DNA from: Deltaproteobacteria bacterium
Lineage (GTDB): Bacteria > Desulfobacterota > Binatia > UBA9968 > JAJDTQ01
Length of the DNA stretch: 50,608 bases
Assembly: GCA_026712905.1 (NCBI GenBank)
Contig: JAPOPM010000219.1
Span: 1 to 50,608 of the forward strand
Direction of reading: 5' to 3'
Numbering within the stretch: the first letter of the stretch is position 1; each line of letters starts with the position of its first letter. The notes beneath the pieces were generated by a model. It was not told the DNA's origin and ran no database searches. It saw only the letters and a program-made list of their open reading frames with translations. This document shows, in pieces, positions 42,972 through 50,608 of this stretch. Both the position numbers and the translations under genes were made by a program.

Positions 42972-43870
42972 TGTCAGAGTTCATCCATAGCGCCTCCACG
43001 TTGGTGTATCATCTGGCCGCTAGCGGAGCGCTTCCCGCTTCGTGGTTTCGCGACACGGACCCGGCCAGCGTGGTGAAAGCCAAGCGCAAAGGAAGATTGT
43101 CTCTCGAGATCGTTACGCATTGTTGGCGGTATGGCCATTTTCTTACCTATCAGCTTAGTTCCCTCGTCACACACCGCTGTGACGAACTCGATGTGACCAT
43201 GACCGTGTATCACGCCCCCCAGGATGAATCAGTCTTGCGGGTGCTGCGCTATTTCGACGGTATCGACGTCCCCGGCGTCTCATGGTCCTGGCGGCCGCTG
43301 CCCCCACAGGAGCTCTTCCGCCGCAGCATCGGCCGAAACCTTGCCGCCCGGGCGACAAAGGCCGATTGGATCTGGTTCACCGACGCCGACATTCTCTTCT
43401 ATGAAGACTGTCTCAGCACGCTAGCGGAGGTGTTGCAGGGAAGAGATGACCCCTTGGTGCATCCCAGGACAATCCTGGGTACGTCTTTGCTGCCCGAGGA
43501 CCACGAGATACTGGTGCAAGGGCGCGCATCCCCCGCCGTGAGAGAAGTCCCGGTCAGCGCTTTTCACCCGCACAATGGGATCCATAACAAGGCGAAGGGG
43601 TCCTTCCAGATTACACATGGAGACGTAGCACGGGCTCTTGGTTACTGTGCCTCAATCGGTTTCTATCAACAGCCTGCGCCGCGTTGGCGTAAGGCCTACG
43701 AGGACCGGGCGTTCCGGTGGCTCCTGGGCACCGACGGCACGCCCCTTGATATTTCGGGCGTCTGTCAGATTCGCCATGCCGTAAAGGGCCGGTACCGGCA
43801 GGGCTCGGTCACGGGAAGGCTTCGAACGCTCTTGCGGAGATGCTGGGAGCGTTCAGCATCTCGTCGCTGA
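42971..43870 (+). CDS. GT-A-type glycosyltransferase-like protein
   Basis: A 299-residue protein starting at GTG 42971, coupled to the GT4 stop (TAGTG). The first ~35 residues precede a Rossmann-like GT-A core: LSLEIVTHCWRYGHFLTYQL, then SVLRVLRYFDG, and WIWFTDADILFYEDCLSTL, which holds a D-x-D-type metal motif. These features suggest a family 2-like glycosyltransferase; the second half (RASPAVREVPVSAFHPHNG, IHNKAKGSFQITHGD) has no assigned motif. It probably works with the upstream GT4 on the same glycan. Confidence 0.8.
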   Translation: MSEFIHSASTLVYHLAASGALPASWFRDTDPASVVKAKRKGRLSLEIVTHCWRYGHFLTYQLSSLVTHRCDELDVTMTVYHAPQDESVLRVLRYFDGIDVPGVSWSWRPLPPQELFRRSIGRNLAARATKADWIWFTDADILFYEDCLSTLAEVLQGRDDPLVHPRTILGTSLLPEDHEILVQGRASPAVREVPVSAFHPHNGIHNKAKGSFQITHGDVARALGYCASIGFYQQPAPRWRKAYEDRAFRWLLGTDGTPLDISGVCQIRHAVKGRYRQGSVTGRLRTLLRRCWERSASRR

Positions 43871-43963
43871 CCCGGTTCGGTGAACGGTCCCTACTTCTTC
43901 AGCATGCTCGGTGGAATACACCGTAGCAAGTTGTCCGATTTTAGGGATCACCCAAAACAACAG

Positions 43964-45100
43964 CTATCCCCATGTAAACCGCTCGGGCGCGGTCAAGCGC
44001 TCCCTTACGGCGTCGATGTGCCGCGGCCCGGCGTCCTGGTGCCGGTCGGGGACCAGGTATTCGTCGTTCAGAAATCGGAGGTAGCTGTTTCGGAGCGGAG
44101 CCGCCGGAGGGCGCCCGGCCCATATGTCCTCGATCCATCGCACCACGTCGTCCTCGGAACGCGCCGAGGACGCGACCTCCGGCACCTCGTAGACCGCATT
44201 GCCGAGGGCTAGCACCGGCTTCGCCAGCAGCAGGCTTTCGGCCCCCACGGTCGAGTTGATGGTGACGACGCCCGCCGCGTTGCGGATCAGCTCCTCGGTG
44301 GGATTCCCGTTGGCGAAGCGGACGCTGTCGAGTCGTAACGCTTTCTCATGCAATTCGGGATAGCGCAACGGGCAGCTCGGATGCTCCTTGAACACCAGTG
44401 CCGGAGTGCCTGGTACGCGTCGAGCGCACCGGACCATGGTGTCGAACAACTGGTGCATGTCCCGGATCCAGGGGGAGTGAAGGATGACCTGGCTATCGAG
44501 GCGCACCTGGAACGGGACGAACAGGTAACGCTCCGGAAGGGGCGCCGGCGCCAGGCCCCGCTTGGCTCGCAGAGGCGTCCTCACGGACGGCGCATAGGGG
44601 ACTTCGGGGTCCGCGGCCGCTGCCCGTTTTTGGTAAAACTCCTCATCACGCGGTACCGAGGACTCGGCGTTCACCCCGCGCGCATCCATTTGCGTCGTGT
44701 TGGGGAGAAATCCGTTCTCGAATCGAAAACACGGGAGCCTGGCGTTGCGCGCGGCGACCGCCCCCGCTCTCGCGTCCACGGCGTTGCCCCCCCAGACCCC
44801 GACCGCGTCAGGGCGCAGCCGTTCGATGGCCTGCATTGCGTGGTTGTAGTGGAGTACGGCCGCCGCGCGGTACGCACCGCGGAAAAGCGCCAGTCGCGCG
44901 GATCCGTAGTGCGCGCGCGCCTCCTTGCGGCGCATGCCGTAGTCCATGATCTCCTCGACGCTCCGGGCCGGCGGCGGGGAAGCCGACAAACGAAAGGAAA
45001 CCCCGCGACAGATAACCTCTGGAGACACGATACTCGAACTCAGGAGGGAGAAGTACTTCTTGACACGCGGTGAATTGTAGAGGAGCAGAACTCGACGCAA
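43964..45100 (-). CDS. KpsS-like capsular polysaccharide (Kdo-type) transferase protein
   Basis: A 378-residue protein related to KpsS/KpsC capsule-assembly enzymes, which build the Kdo linker on the lipid anchor of group 2 capsules. Signatures: AVGVWGGNAVDARAGAVAAR, FRFENGFLPNTTQMD, the family-typical LFVPFQVRLDSQVILHSPW, PALVFKEHPSCP, and GVVTINSTVGAESLLLAKP with VLALGNAVYEV. The start is TTG 45100: a perfect GAGGAGG lies 7 nt upstream, whereas a TTG seven codons earlier has none. It is convergent with the other two glycosyltransferase genes, so the patch is not a single operon. No KpsC, transporter or Kdo synthesis genes are seen. Confidence 0.88.
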   Translation of the reverse strand: MRRVLLLYNSPRVKKYFSLLSSSIVSPEVICRGVSFRLSASPPPARSVEEIMDYGMRRKEARAHYGSARLALFRGAYRAAAVLHYNHAMQAIERLRPDAVGVWGGNAVDARAGAVAARNARLPCFRFENGFLPNTTQMDARGVNAESSVPRDEEFYQKRAAAADPEVPYAPSVRTPLRAKRGLAPAPLPERYLFVPFQVRLDSQVILHSPWIRDMHQLFDTMVRCARRVPGTPALVFKEHPSCPLRYPELHEKALRLDSVRFANGNPTEELIRNAAGVVTINSTVGAESLLLAKPVLALGNAVYEVPEVASSARSEDDVVRWIEDIWAGRPPAAPLRNSYLRFLNDEYLVPDRHQDAGPRHIDAVRERLTAPERFTWG

Positions 45101-45347
45101 CGGCGACCCTCCTCGTGGCAACTTATGCGGGGGAGAACTCGCCGTGTCAACCGTTCGCGGGCCTTGTCGAGCCCGCCATCCGTCACGTCACGGGTGCCCC
45201 ATGCGAACTTGACCTCGGCCGATGGAACGGATAGGCAGGATTCACGCCGGACGGGACGCCGTCTCGGCCTGTGCTCCGGTCGGCCGACGCGGGACCGTGG
45301 GGCGTCAACGCGGTAGGATCCCAACCGAGACAAGGAGGCCTCAGGCC

Positions 45348-47492
45348 ATGCAGGCAGGATCGAACCGGCAAGAGGAAGTGCGCGCCGTCATGGAGCGCGT
45401 GAAGTCCGAGGGCCGGACCGCGCTTTCGCCTCTGGAATGCAGCGCGGTCCTGCGCGCCTACGGGGTGCCGCTGCCGCGCGAAGGCGTGGCCCAGTCGGCG
45501 GCGGAGGCCGTGGACCTGGCCGAGGACATCGGCTTCCCGGTGGTGATGAAGATCGTCTCGGAGGACATCCTGCACAAGACCGAGGCCGGCGGCGTGCGCG
45601 TGGGGGTGACGGACCGGGAACAGGCGGAGCAGGCGTACAGGACGCTCATCAAGAACGCCCGGGCCTACAAGGCCGACGCGGTGCTGGGCGGGGTGCAGAT
45701 CCAGCAGCAGGTGTCGGCCGGGGGCGTGGAGGTCATCGTCGGCGCGGTCACCGACCCGAGCTTCGGCAAGGTGGTGGCCTTCGGGCTGGGTGGCGTGCTG
45801 GTGGAGGTGCTGCGGGACGTGACCTTCCGGTTGGCGCCGGCGAGCCGTGACGACGCCCTCGCCATGCTCGACGGCGTGGCCGCGGCGGAGGTCCTTCGGG
45901 GCGTCCGGGGCGGTGCGGCGGTACACCGGGAAGCGCTGGCGGACGTCATCGTCGGCGTCTCGGAGCTGGTGAACGACTTTCCGGAGATCCGCGAAGTGGA
46001 CCTCAATCCGGTGTTGGCGGACGCCGACGGCGCCACTGCGGTGGACAGCGTCATGACCGTGGATTTTGCGCCGCGGCCCGAGCCCTACCGGCCCTCCCGG
46101 GACGAGATCGTGTCGGCCATGCGACGTATCATGAATCCGAAGGCGGTGGCGGTCATCGGTGCCTCGGACGGGGAGGGGAAGATCGGCAACTCGGTGATGA
46201 AGAACATCATCAACGGCGGCTACGCCGGCGCCCTCTACCCCATCAATCCCCGGGCCGACGAGATCCTCGGCAAGCAGTGCTACAAGAGCGTCAAGGACAT
46301 CCCCGAGGACGTGGACGTGGCGATTTTCGCGGTGCCCGCCAAGTTCTGCGCGGCGGCCATGACGGAGGTGGGGGAGAAGGGTATCCCGGGGGCGGTGATG
46401 ATCCCGTCGGGCTTCGCCGAGGTGGGCGAGAAGGAGTTGCAGGAGGAGCTTTTGGCGGAGGCGCGCAAGTACAACGTGCGCGTCATGGGCCCCAACATCT
46501 ACGGGTTCTACTATACCCCGGCCAACCTCTGCGCTACGTTCTGCACCCCCTACGACGTCAAGGGACCCGTGGCGCTGTCGTCCCAGAGCGGCGGCGTGGG
46601 CATGTCCATCATCGGCTTCAGCCGCTCCACCCGGCTGGGAGTCTCGGCCATCGTCGGCCTGGGCAACAAGTCGGACCTGGACGAGGACGACCTGCTCACG
46701 TACTTCGAGCAGGACGACAACACCCAGGTGGTGGCCATGCACGCCGAGGACCTGAAGGACGGCCGCAGCTTCTACGAGGTCGCCAGCCGTGTGTCGAAGA
46801 AAAAACCCGTGGTGATGCTCAAGGCGGGCCGCACGCAGCTTGGCGCCAGGGCCGCGGCCTCCCACACGGGCGCCCTGGCCGGCGACGACAAGGTTTACGA
46901 CGATCTGTTGAAGGCCTGCGGCGTGGTGCGCGCCTACTCCCTGAACGACATGCTCCAGTTCGCCCGGGGCCTGTCGGTGCTGCCCACCCCCAAGGGTGAG
47001 GAAATCGTCATCATCACCGGCGCCGGCGGCTCCGGTGTGCTCCTGTCCGACGCGGTGGTGGCCAACGGACTCTCGCTCATGCGGTTTCCGCAGGACCTGG
47101 ACGAGGGCTTCAAGCAGTTCATCCCGCCTTTCGGCGCCTCGGGCAACCCCGTGGACATCACCGGCGGCGAGCCCCCCACGACCTACGAGCGCACCATCCG
47201 CTACGGCCTGGAGGACGACCGCATCCACGCCCTCATCCTGGGCTACTGGCACACCATCATCACCCCGCCCATGGTCTTCGCCGAGTTGTGCGCCCGGGTG
47301 GTGCAGGAAGGCCGCGACAAGGGCATCGACAAGCCGGTGGTGGTGTCGCTGGTGGGCGACGTGCAGGTGGAGGAGGCCTCGGAGTACCTCTACGAACGCG
47401 GCATCGTGGCCTGTCCCTACACCACCGAGCTCCCGGTGGCCGTCCTGGGCGCCAAGTATCGGTGGGCAAGGGGGGCCGGGCTGCTGGGATAG
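45348..47492 (+). CDS. ADP-forming acyl-CoA (acetate-CoA) ligase-like fusion protein, ATP-grasp first
   Basis: A 714-residue protein. Residues ~1-230 are the ATP-grasp (beta) part: ALSPLECSAVLRAYGVPLPR, GFPVVMKIVSEDILHKTEAGG, GGVQIQQQVSAGGVEVIVG and REVDLNPVLA. After a short linker the CoA-binding/ligase (alpha) part begins at MNPKAVAVIGASDGEGKIGN, with PVALSSQSGGVGMSIIGF and the phospho-His region ARAAASHTGALAGDDKVY. These enzymes make acyl-CoA from acid, ATP and CoA with ADP release, or run in reverse for ATP. Most bacterial fusions place the CoA-binding domain first, so this order is the less common one. AAGGAGG precedes ATG 45348. The substrate is not specified. Confidence 0.92.
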   Translation: MQAGSNRQEEVRAVMERVKSEGRTALSPLECSAVLRAYGVPLPREGVAQSAAEAVDLAEDIGFPVVMKIVSEDILHKTEAGGVRVGVTDREQAEQAYRTLIKNARAYKADAVLGGVQIQQQVSAGGVEVIVGAVTDPSFGKVVAFGLGGVLVEVLRDVTFRLAPASRDDALAMLDGVAAAEVLRGVRGGAAVHREALADVIVGVSELVNDFPEIREVDLNPVLADADGATAVDSVMTVDFAPRPEPYRPSRDEIVSAMRRIMNPKAVAVIGASDGEGKIGNSVMKNIINGGYAGALYPINPRADEILGKQCYKSVKDIPEDVDVAIFAVPAKFCAAAMTEVGEKGIPGAVMIPSGFAEVGEKELQEELLAEARKYNVRVMGPNIYGFYYTPANLCATFCTPYDVKGPVALSSQSGGVGMSIIGFSRSTRLGVSAIVGLGNKSDLDEDDLLTYFEQDDNTQVVAMHAEDLKDGRSFYEVASRVSKKKPVVMLKAGRTQLGARAAASHTGALAGDDKVYDDLLKACGVVRAYSLNDMLQFARGLSVLPTPKGEEIVIITGAGGSGVLLSDAVVANGLSLMRFPQDLDEGFKQFIPPFGASGNPVDITGGEPPTTYERTIRYGLEDDRIHALILGYWHTIITPPMVFAELCARVVQEGRDKGIDKPVVVSLVGDVQVEEASEYLYERGIVACPYTTELPVAVLGAKYRWARGAGLLG

Positions 47493-47595
47493 GCCGGGGC
47501 CGTGGCGCTCGGGCATCAACCACAACTTTGGTCGGGTTGCGTTTGCGCAGGCGTACAAGACGGCACCGGCCGAACCGAACAAGGAGTGATCGACC

Positions 47596-48552
47596 ATGGA
47601 ACGACTGCCTCGCGGGGCGAATTTTCAGCGTACCCTGATGCTGTGGCAAATCGGGCTGCATGTGGCGGGTGACCCGAACACGCCGTATTACGGCAACCGG
47701 GACATGTGCATCTCGGTGGGGAGCGGGTCGGCGGACAACTTCCGTCCGTGGCTGCGCATGTCCACGGGCTCGCCCATCATCGCCCACGGGGTGGCCCGGG
47801 GGGACCTGGAGATGTCCATGGTCAATCCCTCGGCCTTCCTGACCCAGGCCTACCGGGGCGTCGGGCTCTTCACGGAGCCGCTGCCCCTCAGGGTCGTGGC
47901 CTGCTACCCGTCCTGGGACCGGTTCGTGTTCATGATCCACCCCCGCACCGGGTTGACCTCGCTGTCGCAGATCAAGGAGCAGAAGTATCCGTTGCGTCTC
48001 TCCATCCGCGAGGACGCCACCCACTCCACCCGGGTGCTGCTGGACCAGACCCTGGAGATCTACGGTTTCACGCTCGCGGACCTGGAATCCTGGGGCGGCA
48101 GCCTTCAACTCAACGGCGGGCCCGGAGACGAGCGGCGCATGGCCGCGCTCAAGGACGAGACCATCGACGCGGTCTTCGACGAAGGCCTGGTCCTGTGGTT
48201 CGACGACGCATTGTCGCGCGGCATGGAGCCGGTGACGCCAGACGACTTCGCCATGGAACAGCTCAACGCGCTGGGCTGGCGCACCGTGACCATGCCGGCG
48301 GGATGCTACCCCCATCTCAAGGCGGACCACACCTGCATCGACTACGGCGGCTGGCCCCTCTACACCCGCGCCTCGCTGCCGGACGAGGACGTCTACAAGG
48401 TGTGCGCGGCGCTGAAGGAGCGGCAGAACGAGATCTACTGGGAGACGCTGACCGGCATCGACCAGTTGTGGAAGGACACCGAGGCCACGCCCCTGGACGT
48501 GCCGCTCCACCCCGGAGCGGAGCAGTTCTGCAAGGAGCACGGCTACCTGTGA
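47596..48552 (+). CDS. TAXI-family (TRAP transporter receptor-like) protein without signal peptide
   Basis: A 318-residue protein similar to TAXI solute-binding receptors: ISVGSGSADNFRPW near the N-terminus, HGVARGDLEMSMVNPSAF, MIHPRTGLTSLSQIKE, the ligand-loop-like DAVFDEGLVLWFDDAL and the family-like end PLHPGAEQFCKEHGYL. Unlike true TAXI receptors it has no hydrophobic signal sequence; it starts MERLPRGANFQRTLMLWQIG after an AAGGAG site, so it is probably cytoplasmic, or the signal has been lost. No TRAP membrane subunits are adjacent. Its TGA overlaps the amidase ATG, so the two proteins are co-expressed and may share a substrate. Confidence 0.8.
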   Translation: MERLPRGANFQRTLMLWQIGLHVAGDPNTPYYGNRDMCISVGSGSADNFRPWLRMSTGSPIIAHGVARGDLEMSMVNPSAFLTQAYRGVGLFTEPLPLRVVACYPSWDRFVFMIHPRTGLTSLSQIKEQKYPLRLSIREDATHSTRVLLDQTLEIYGFTLADLESWGGSLQLNGGPGDERRMAALKDETIDAVFDEGLVLWFDDALSRGMEPVTPDDFAMEQLNALGWRTVTMPAGCYPHLKADHTCIDYGGWPLYTRASLPDEDVYKVCAALKERQNEIYWETLTGIDQLWKDTEATPLDVPLHPGAEQFCKEHGYL

Positions 48553-49988
48553 TGGACCTGGAGGAACTCACCCTCGCCGAAGCCGCGCGCCGCATGGAGG
48601 CGCGGGAGGTCTCGCCGGTGGAGCTGACCCGGGCGTACCTGGAACGCATCGACCGCCTGGACCCCGAGCTGAACACCTTCGTCACCGTGATGCGGGAGCG
48701 GGCGCTGGCGGATGCCGCCCAGGCCGAAGCGGACTTGGCAGCCGGCCGCTACCGCGGTCCGTTGCACGGCATTCCGGTCTCCATCAAGGACAGCCTCGCC
48801 ACCGCTGGGGTCCGCACCACCGCGGGCTCCAAACATCTTTCCGACTGGGTCCCCGACGAGGACGCCACGGTGGTGGCGCGCCTCAAGCAGGCCGGCGCGG
48901 TGATCCTGGGCAAGACCAACCTGCACGAGTGGGCAGCCGGCTGCACCACCATCAATCCCTACTACGGCACCACCCGCAATCCGTGGGACCGGAACCGTGT
49001 CTCCGGCGGTTCCAGCGGCGGCTCGGCCGCGTCCGTGGCCGCGGGGCTGGCGCTGGCCTCCATCGGCACCGACAACGCCGGCTCCGTGCGCAACCCGGCG
49101 TCCCTGTGCGGCGTGGTGGGGCTCAAGGCCACCTACGGCCGCGTGAGCCGGGTCGGCGGCGTGGCCGGCACCGGCGGCTATTCCACGGACCACTTCGGCG
49201 TGCTCACCCGCACGGTGCGGGACAGCGCGCTGATGCTGCAGGCCATTGCCGGCGCCGACCCCAGGGATCCGCTTTCGAGCGACGTCCAGGTGCCGGACTT
49301 CGACGCGCTCCTCGGCGAGGGGGTGGCGGGTCTGAGAGTCGGGATCGTCCGCGACTACTTCGACGACCTGGCGGTGGACGAGGTCAAGGAGGCCACGGCG
49401 GAGGCAGTGAAACTGCTGGAGTCCCTGGGCATGACGGTGCAGGAGTTGTCGATTCCGTACGTGGAGCACATCCCCATGGTGCAGCTCGTCACCGCCCGGG
49501 TGGAGAACCTGTCGCCGGCCGAGCCTTTTCTGCGCACCCGCCCGCAGGACTACAGTCCGGGGCTGATGCGCCGGCAGGTCCTCGCGCTGACGCTCCCCGC
49601 CCACGCGTACGTCACCGCACAACGTGTCCGGCGGCTCATCGGCGAGGCCTTCGACCGGGCCTTCGAGCAGGTGGACGTCATCGTGAGCCCGGCGGTGAGC
49701 ATGCCGGCCGAGACCATCGAGGAGTGCGAGCAAGGGTACGTTGAAACGGCGCGCGGGCGGATCCCGTTGTCGGACGCCCGCGGCACCCGGGGGACCCTTT
49801 GCACGATCCCTTTCAATGTCACCGGCGCGCCGGCCGTCAGCGTGCCCGGCGGCTTCTCCGCCCAGGGTCTCCCCATCGGTCTGCAGATCGCCGCACCCCA
49901 TTTCGAAGAGCCGGCGCTGTTGCGGGTGGCGCACGCCTATGAGCAGGCGGCGGGATGGCACACCCGAAGGCCGCCGCAGATTTCTTGA
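48552..49988 (+). CDS. Amidase-signature family amidase
   Basis: A 478-residue amidase-signature hydrolase. The Ser-cisSer-Lys triad can be placed: Lys in GIPVSIKDSLATAG (about residue 79), cis-Ser in VSGGSSGGSAASVAAG (about 155-165) and the nucleophile Ser in GTDNAGSVRNPASLCG (about 180). The usual DTGGS appears here as DNAGS. The family hydrolyses amides from simple carboxamides to Glu-tRNA(Gln); without GatB and GatC neighbours a GatA role is unlikely. ATG 48552 overlaps the preceding stop (TGATG). An acid released by it could feed the acyl-CoA ligase two genes upstream. Confidence 0.95.
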   Translation: MDLEELTLAEAARRMEAREVSPVELTRAYLERIDRLDPELNTFVTVMRERALADAAQAEADLAAGRYRGPLHGIPVSIKDSLATAGVRTTAGSKHLSDWVPDEDATVVARLKQAGAVILGKTNLHEWAAGCTTINPYYGTTRNPWDRNRVSGGSSGGSAASVAAGLALASIGTDNAGSVRNPASLCGVVGLKATYGRVSRVGGVAGTGGYSTDHFGVLTRTVRDSALMLQAIAGADPRDPLSSDVQVPDFDALLGEGVAGLRVGIVRDYFDDLAVDEVKEATAEAVKLLESLGMTVQELSIPYVEHIPMVQLVTARVENLSPAEPFLRTRPQDYSPGLMRRQVLALTLPAHAYVTAQRVRRLIGEAFDRAFEQVDVIVSPAVSMPAETIEECEQGYVETARGRIPLSDARGTRGTLCTIPFNVTGAPAVSVPGGFSAQGLPIGLQIAAPHFEEPALLRVAHAYEQAAGWHTRRPPQIS

Positions 49989-50022
49989 GTTGCGATTCGG
50001 TTCATAAAGGACAGGAGGTCCA

Positions 50023-50608
50023 ATGAGACACCGTGACTTGGGAGTGCTGGTCTACGACAATGTGAAAGCGACGCCGGGCTACACGCTCATCGTGCCGCAA
50101 TCGTCAACCAAGGCGTACATCATCGGCATGCGCGGTGAGGTGCTCCACGAGTGGTCGTTTCCTCTGTGCCCGGGCAACTACGCGTATCTTCTGCCCAACG
50201 GCAACCTGCTCTGGGCCGGCCGCACGGAGGACGGGCCGCCGCTTCGGCGCGGCAAGGGCGGCCTCCTGCGGGAGTACACCTGGGACGGAGAAGTGGTGTG
50301 GGAGTACAATGACCCGGGCCAGCACCACGACTTCCGGCGTCTCCCGAACGGCAACACCATCTACATCGGCTGGGAGCCGGTGCCGGCCGACGTGCAGCCC
50401 CGCATCAAGGGCGGCCGGCCCGGCAGCGAGCACGAAGGCCTCACCTACGGCGACTATGTCAGGGAGGTCTCTCCCGCGGGCGACACGGTGTGGGAGTGGC
50501 ACGCCTGGCGTGACCTGGACCTGGACCGGTGGGAGATGTGCCACTCCTGCGGCAGGGACGAGTTCGCCCACGCCAACGCCTGCTTCCCGCTGGACGACGG
50601 CGGCGTGA
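50023..50608 (+). CDS. Arylsulfotransferase (ASST)-like protein (3' end outside window)
   Basis: 195 codons are present and the frame is still open at the window end. The repeats IIGMRGEVLHEWSFP, YLLPNGNLLWAGRT, LREYTWDGEVVWEYND and HHDFRRLPNGNTIYIGWE are the beta-propeller blades of the bacterial arylsulfotransferase/ASST-like family (Arylsulfotran_2), with the typical HHDFRRLPNGNT containing a candidate active-site His. Many family members are not proven sulfotransferases. No signal peptide is visible after ATG 50023 (preceded by AGGAGG). It follows the amidase on the same strand after 34 nt and may belong to that operon. Confidence 0.85.
   Translation, partial: MRHRDLGVLVYDNVKATPGYTLIVPQSSTKAYIIGMRGEVLHEWSFPLCPGNYAYLLPNGNLLWAGRTEDGPPLRRGKGGLLREYTWDGEVVWEYNDPGQHHDFRRLPNGNTIYIGWEPVPADVQPRIKGGRPGSEHEGLTYGDYVREVSPAGDTVWEWHAWRDLDLDRWEMCHSCGRDEFAHANACFPLDDGGV

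Noticed and set aside
45183..47597. 804-codon minus-strand open frame opposite the acyl-CoA ligase
   Set aside because: The translation is low-complexity (His/Val/Arg/Leu-rich) and the plus strand encodes a clear multi-domain enzyme.
1..50608. CRISPR arrays, tRNA or rRNA genes, insertion-sequence transposases
   Set aside because: None was recognised: no regularly spaced direct repeats, no cloverleaf or rRNA signatures and no transposase motifs were seen by eye.

Overview
The window is GC-rich, gene-dense bacterial DNA. The gene families suggest a metabolically versatile, aerobic, uncultured Gram-negative lineage: luciferase-like monooxygenases, a molybdenum hydroxylase, CaiB-type CoA transferase, orphan TctC receptors, cupins, an amidase and a complete 13-gene NADH dehydrogenase. 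A Tectomicrobia/Entotheonella-like or deep proteobacterial/Desulfobacterota-related origin would fit. That is an inference from gene content only; the window has no rRNA or marker gene that fixes it.

Layout. (1) 1-6050, minus strand: a catabolic operon with two LLM-class flavin oxidoreductases, an alpha/beta hydrolase, and the small (2Fe-2S) and large (molybdopterin) subunits of a xanthine-dehydrogenase-family enzyme, the large one cut by the window edge. A good promoter and a ~230-nt leader precede it, and a long palindrome sits inside it. (2) 6100-12028: a membrane-anchored LytTR regulator, divergent from a bicupin gene; oligopeptidase B; a second bicupin; a VOC protein. (3) 12050-14175: two tandem TctC-type binding proteins without their permease. 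(4) 14368-16129: a two-gene cassette with an ImmA/IrrE-like protein whose zinc motif is lost and a small gene interrupted by an in-frame TAA. (5) 16404-18646, minus strand: a redox/sulfur operon with a twin-CDGSH protein, a small cupin, an omega-like glutathione S-transferase and LarE. The GST has an in-frame UGA exactly at the catalytic cysteine, followed by a SECIS-like hairpin. (6) 18767-20155: a DUF234-type ATPase with AT-rich palindromes at its start. (7) 20389-35113: nuoA-B-CD-E-F-G-H-I-J-K-L-M-N, a complete respiratory complex I. (8) 35270-37594: a lipoprotein joining an HExxH protease domain to a transferrin-binding-protein-like barrel, then a PhzF-family protein. (9) 37846-40881: a ThDP enzyme and a formyl-CoA-transferase-like protein, possibly an oxalate or 2-hydroxyacyl-CoA module. 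(10) 40981-45100: a surface polysaccharide patch of lower GC, including a truncated GT25. (11) 45348-end: an ADP-forming acyl-CoA ligase, a TAXI-like protein without signal peptide, an amidase and an arylsulfotransferase-like protein cut by the window end.

The most notable observation is the probable selenocysteine-containing glutathione S-transferase at 17338-17901. Read conventionally, it would lose its start and first ten codons and look like a fragment. The ImmA-like/small-protein cassette and the lipoprotein protease are the next most unusual loci.
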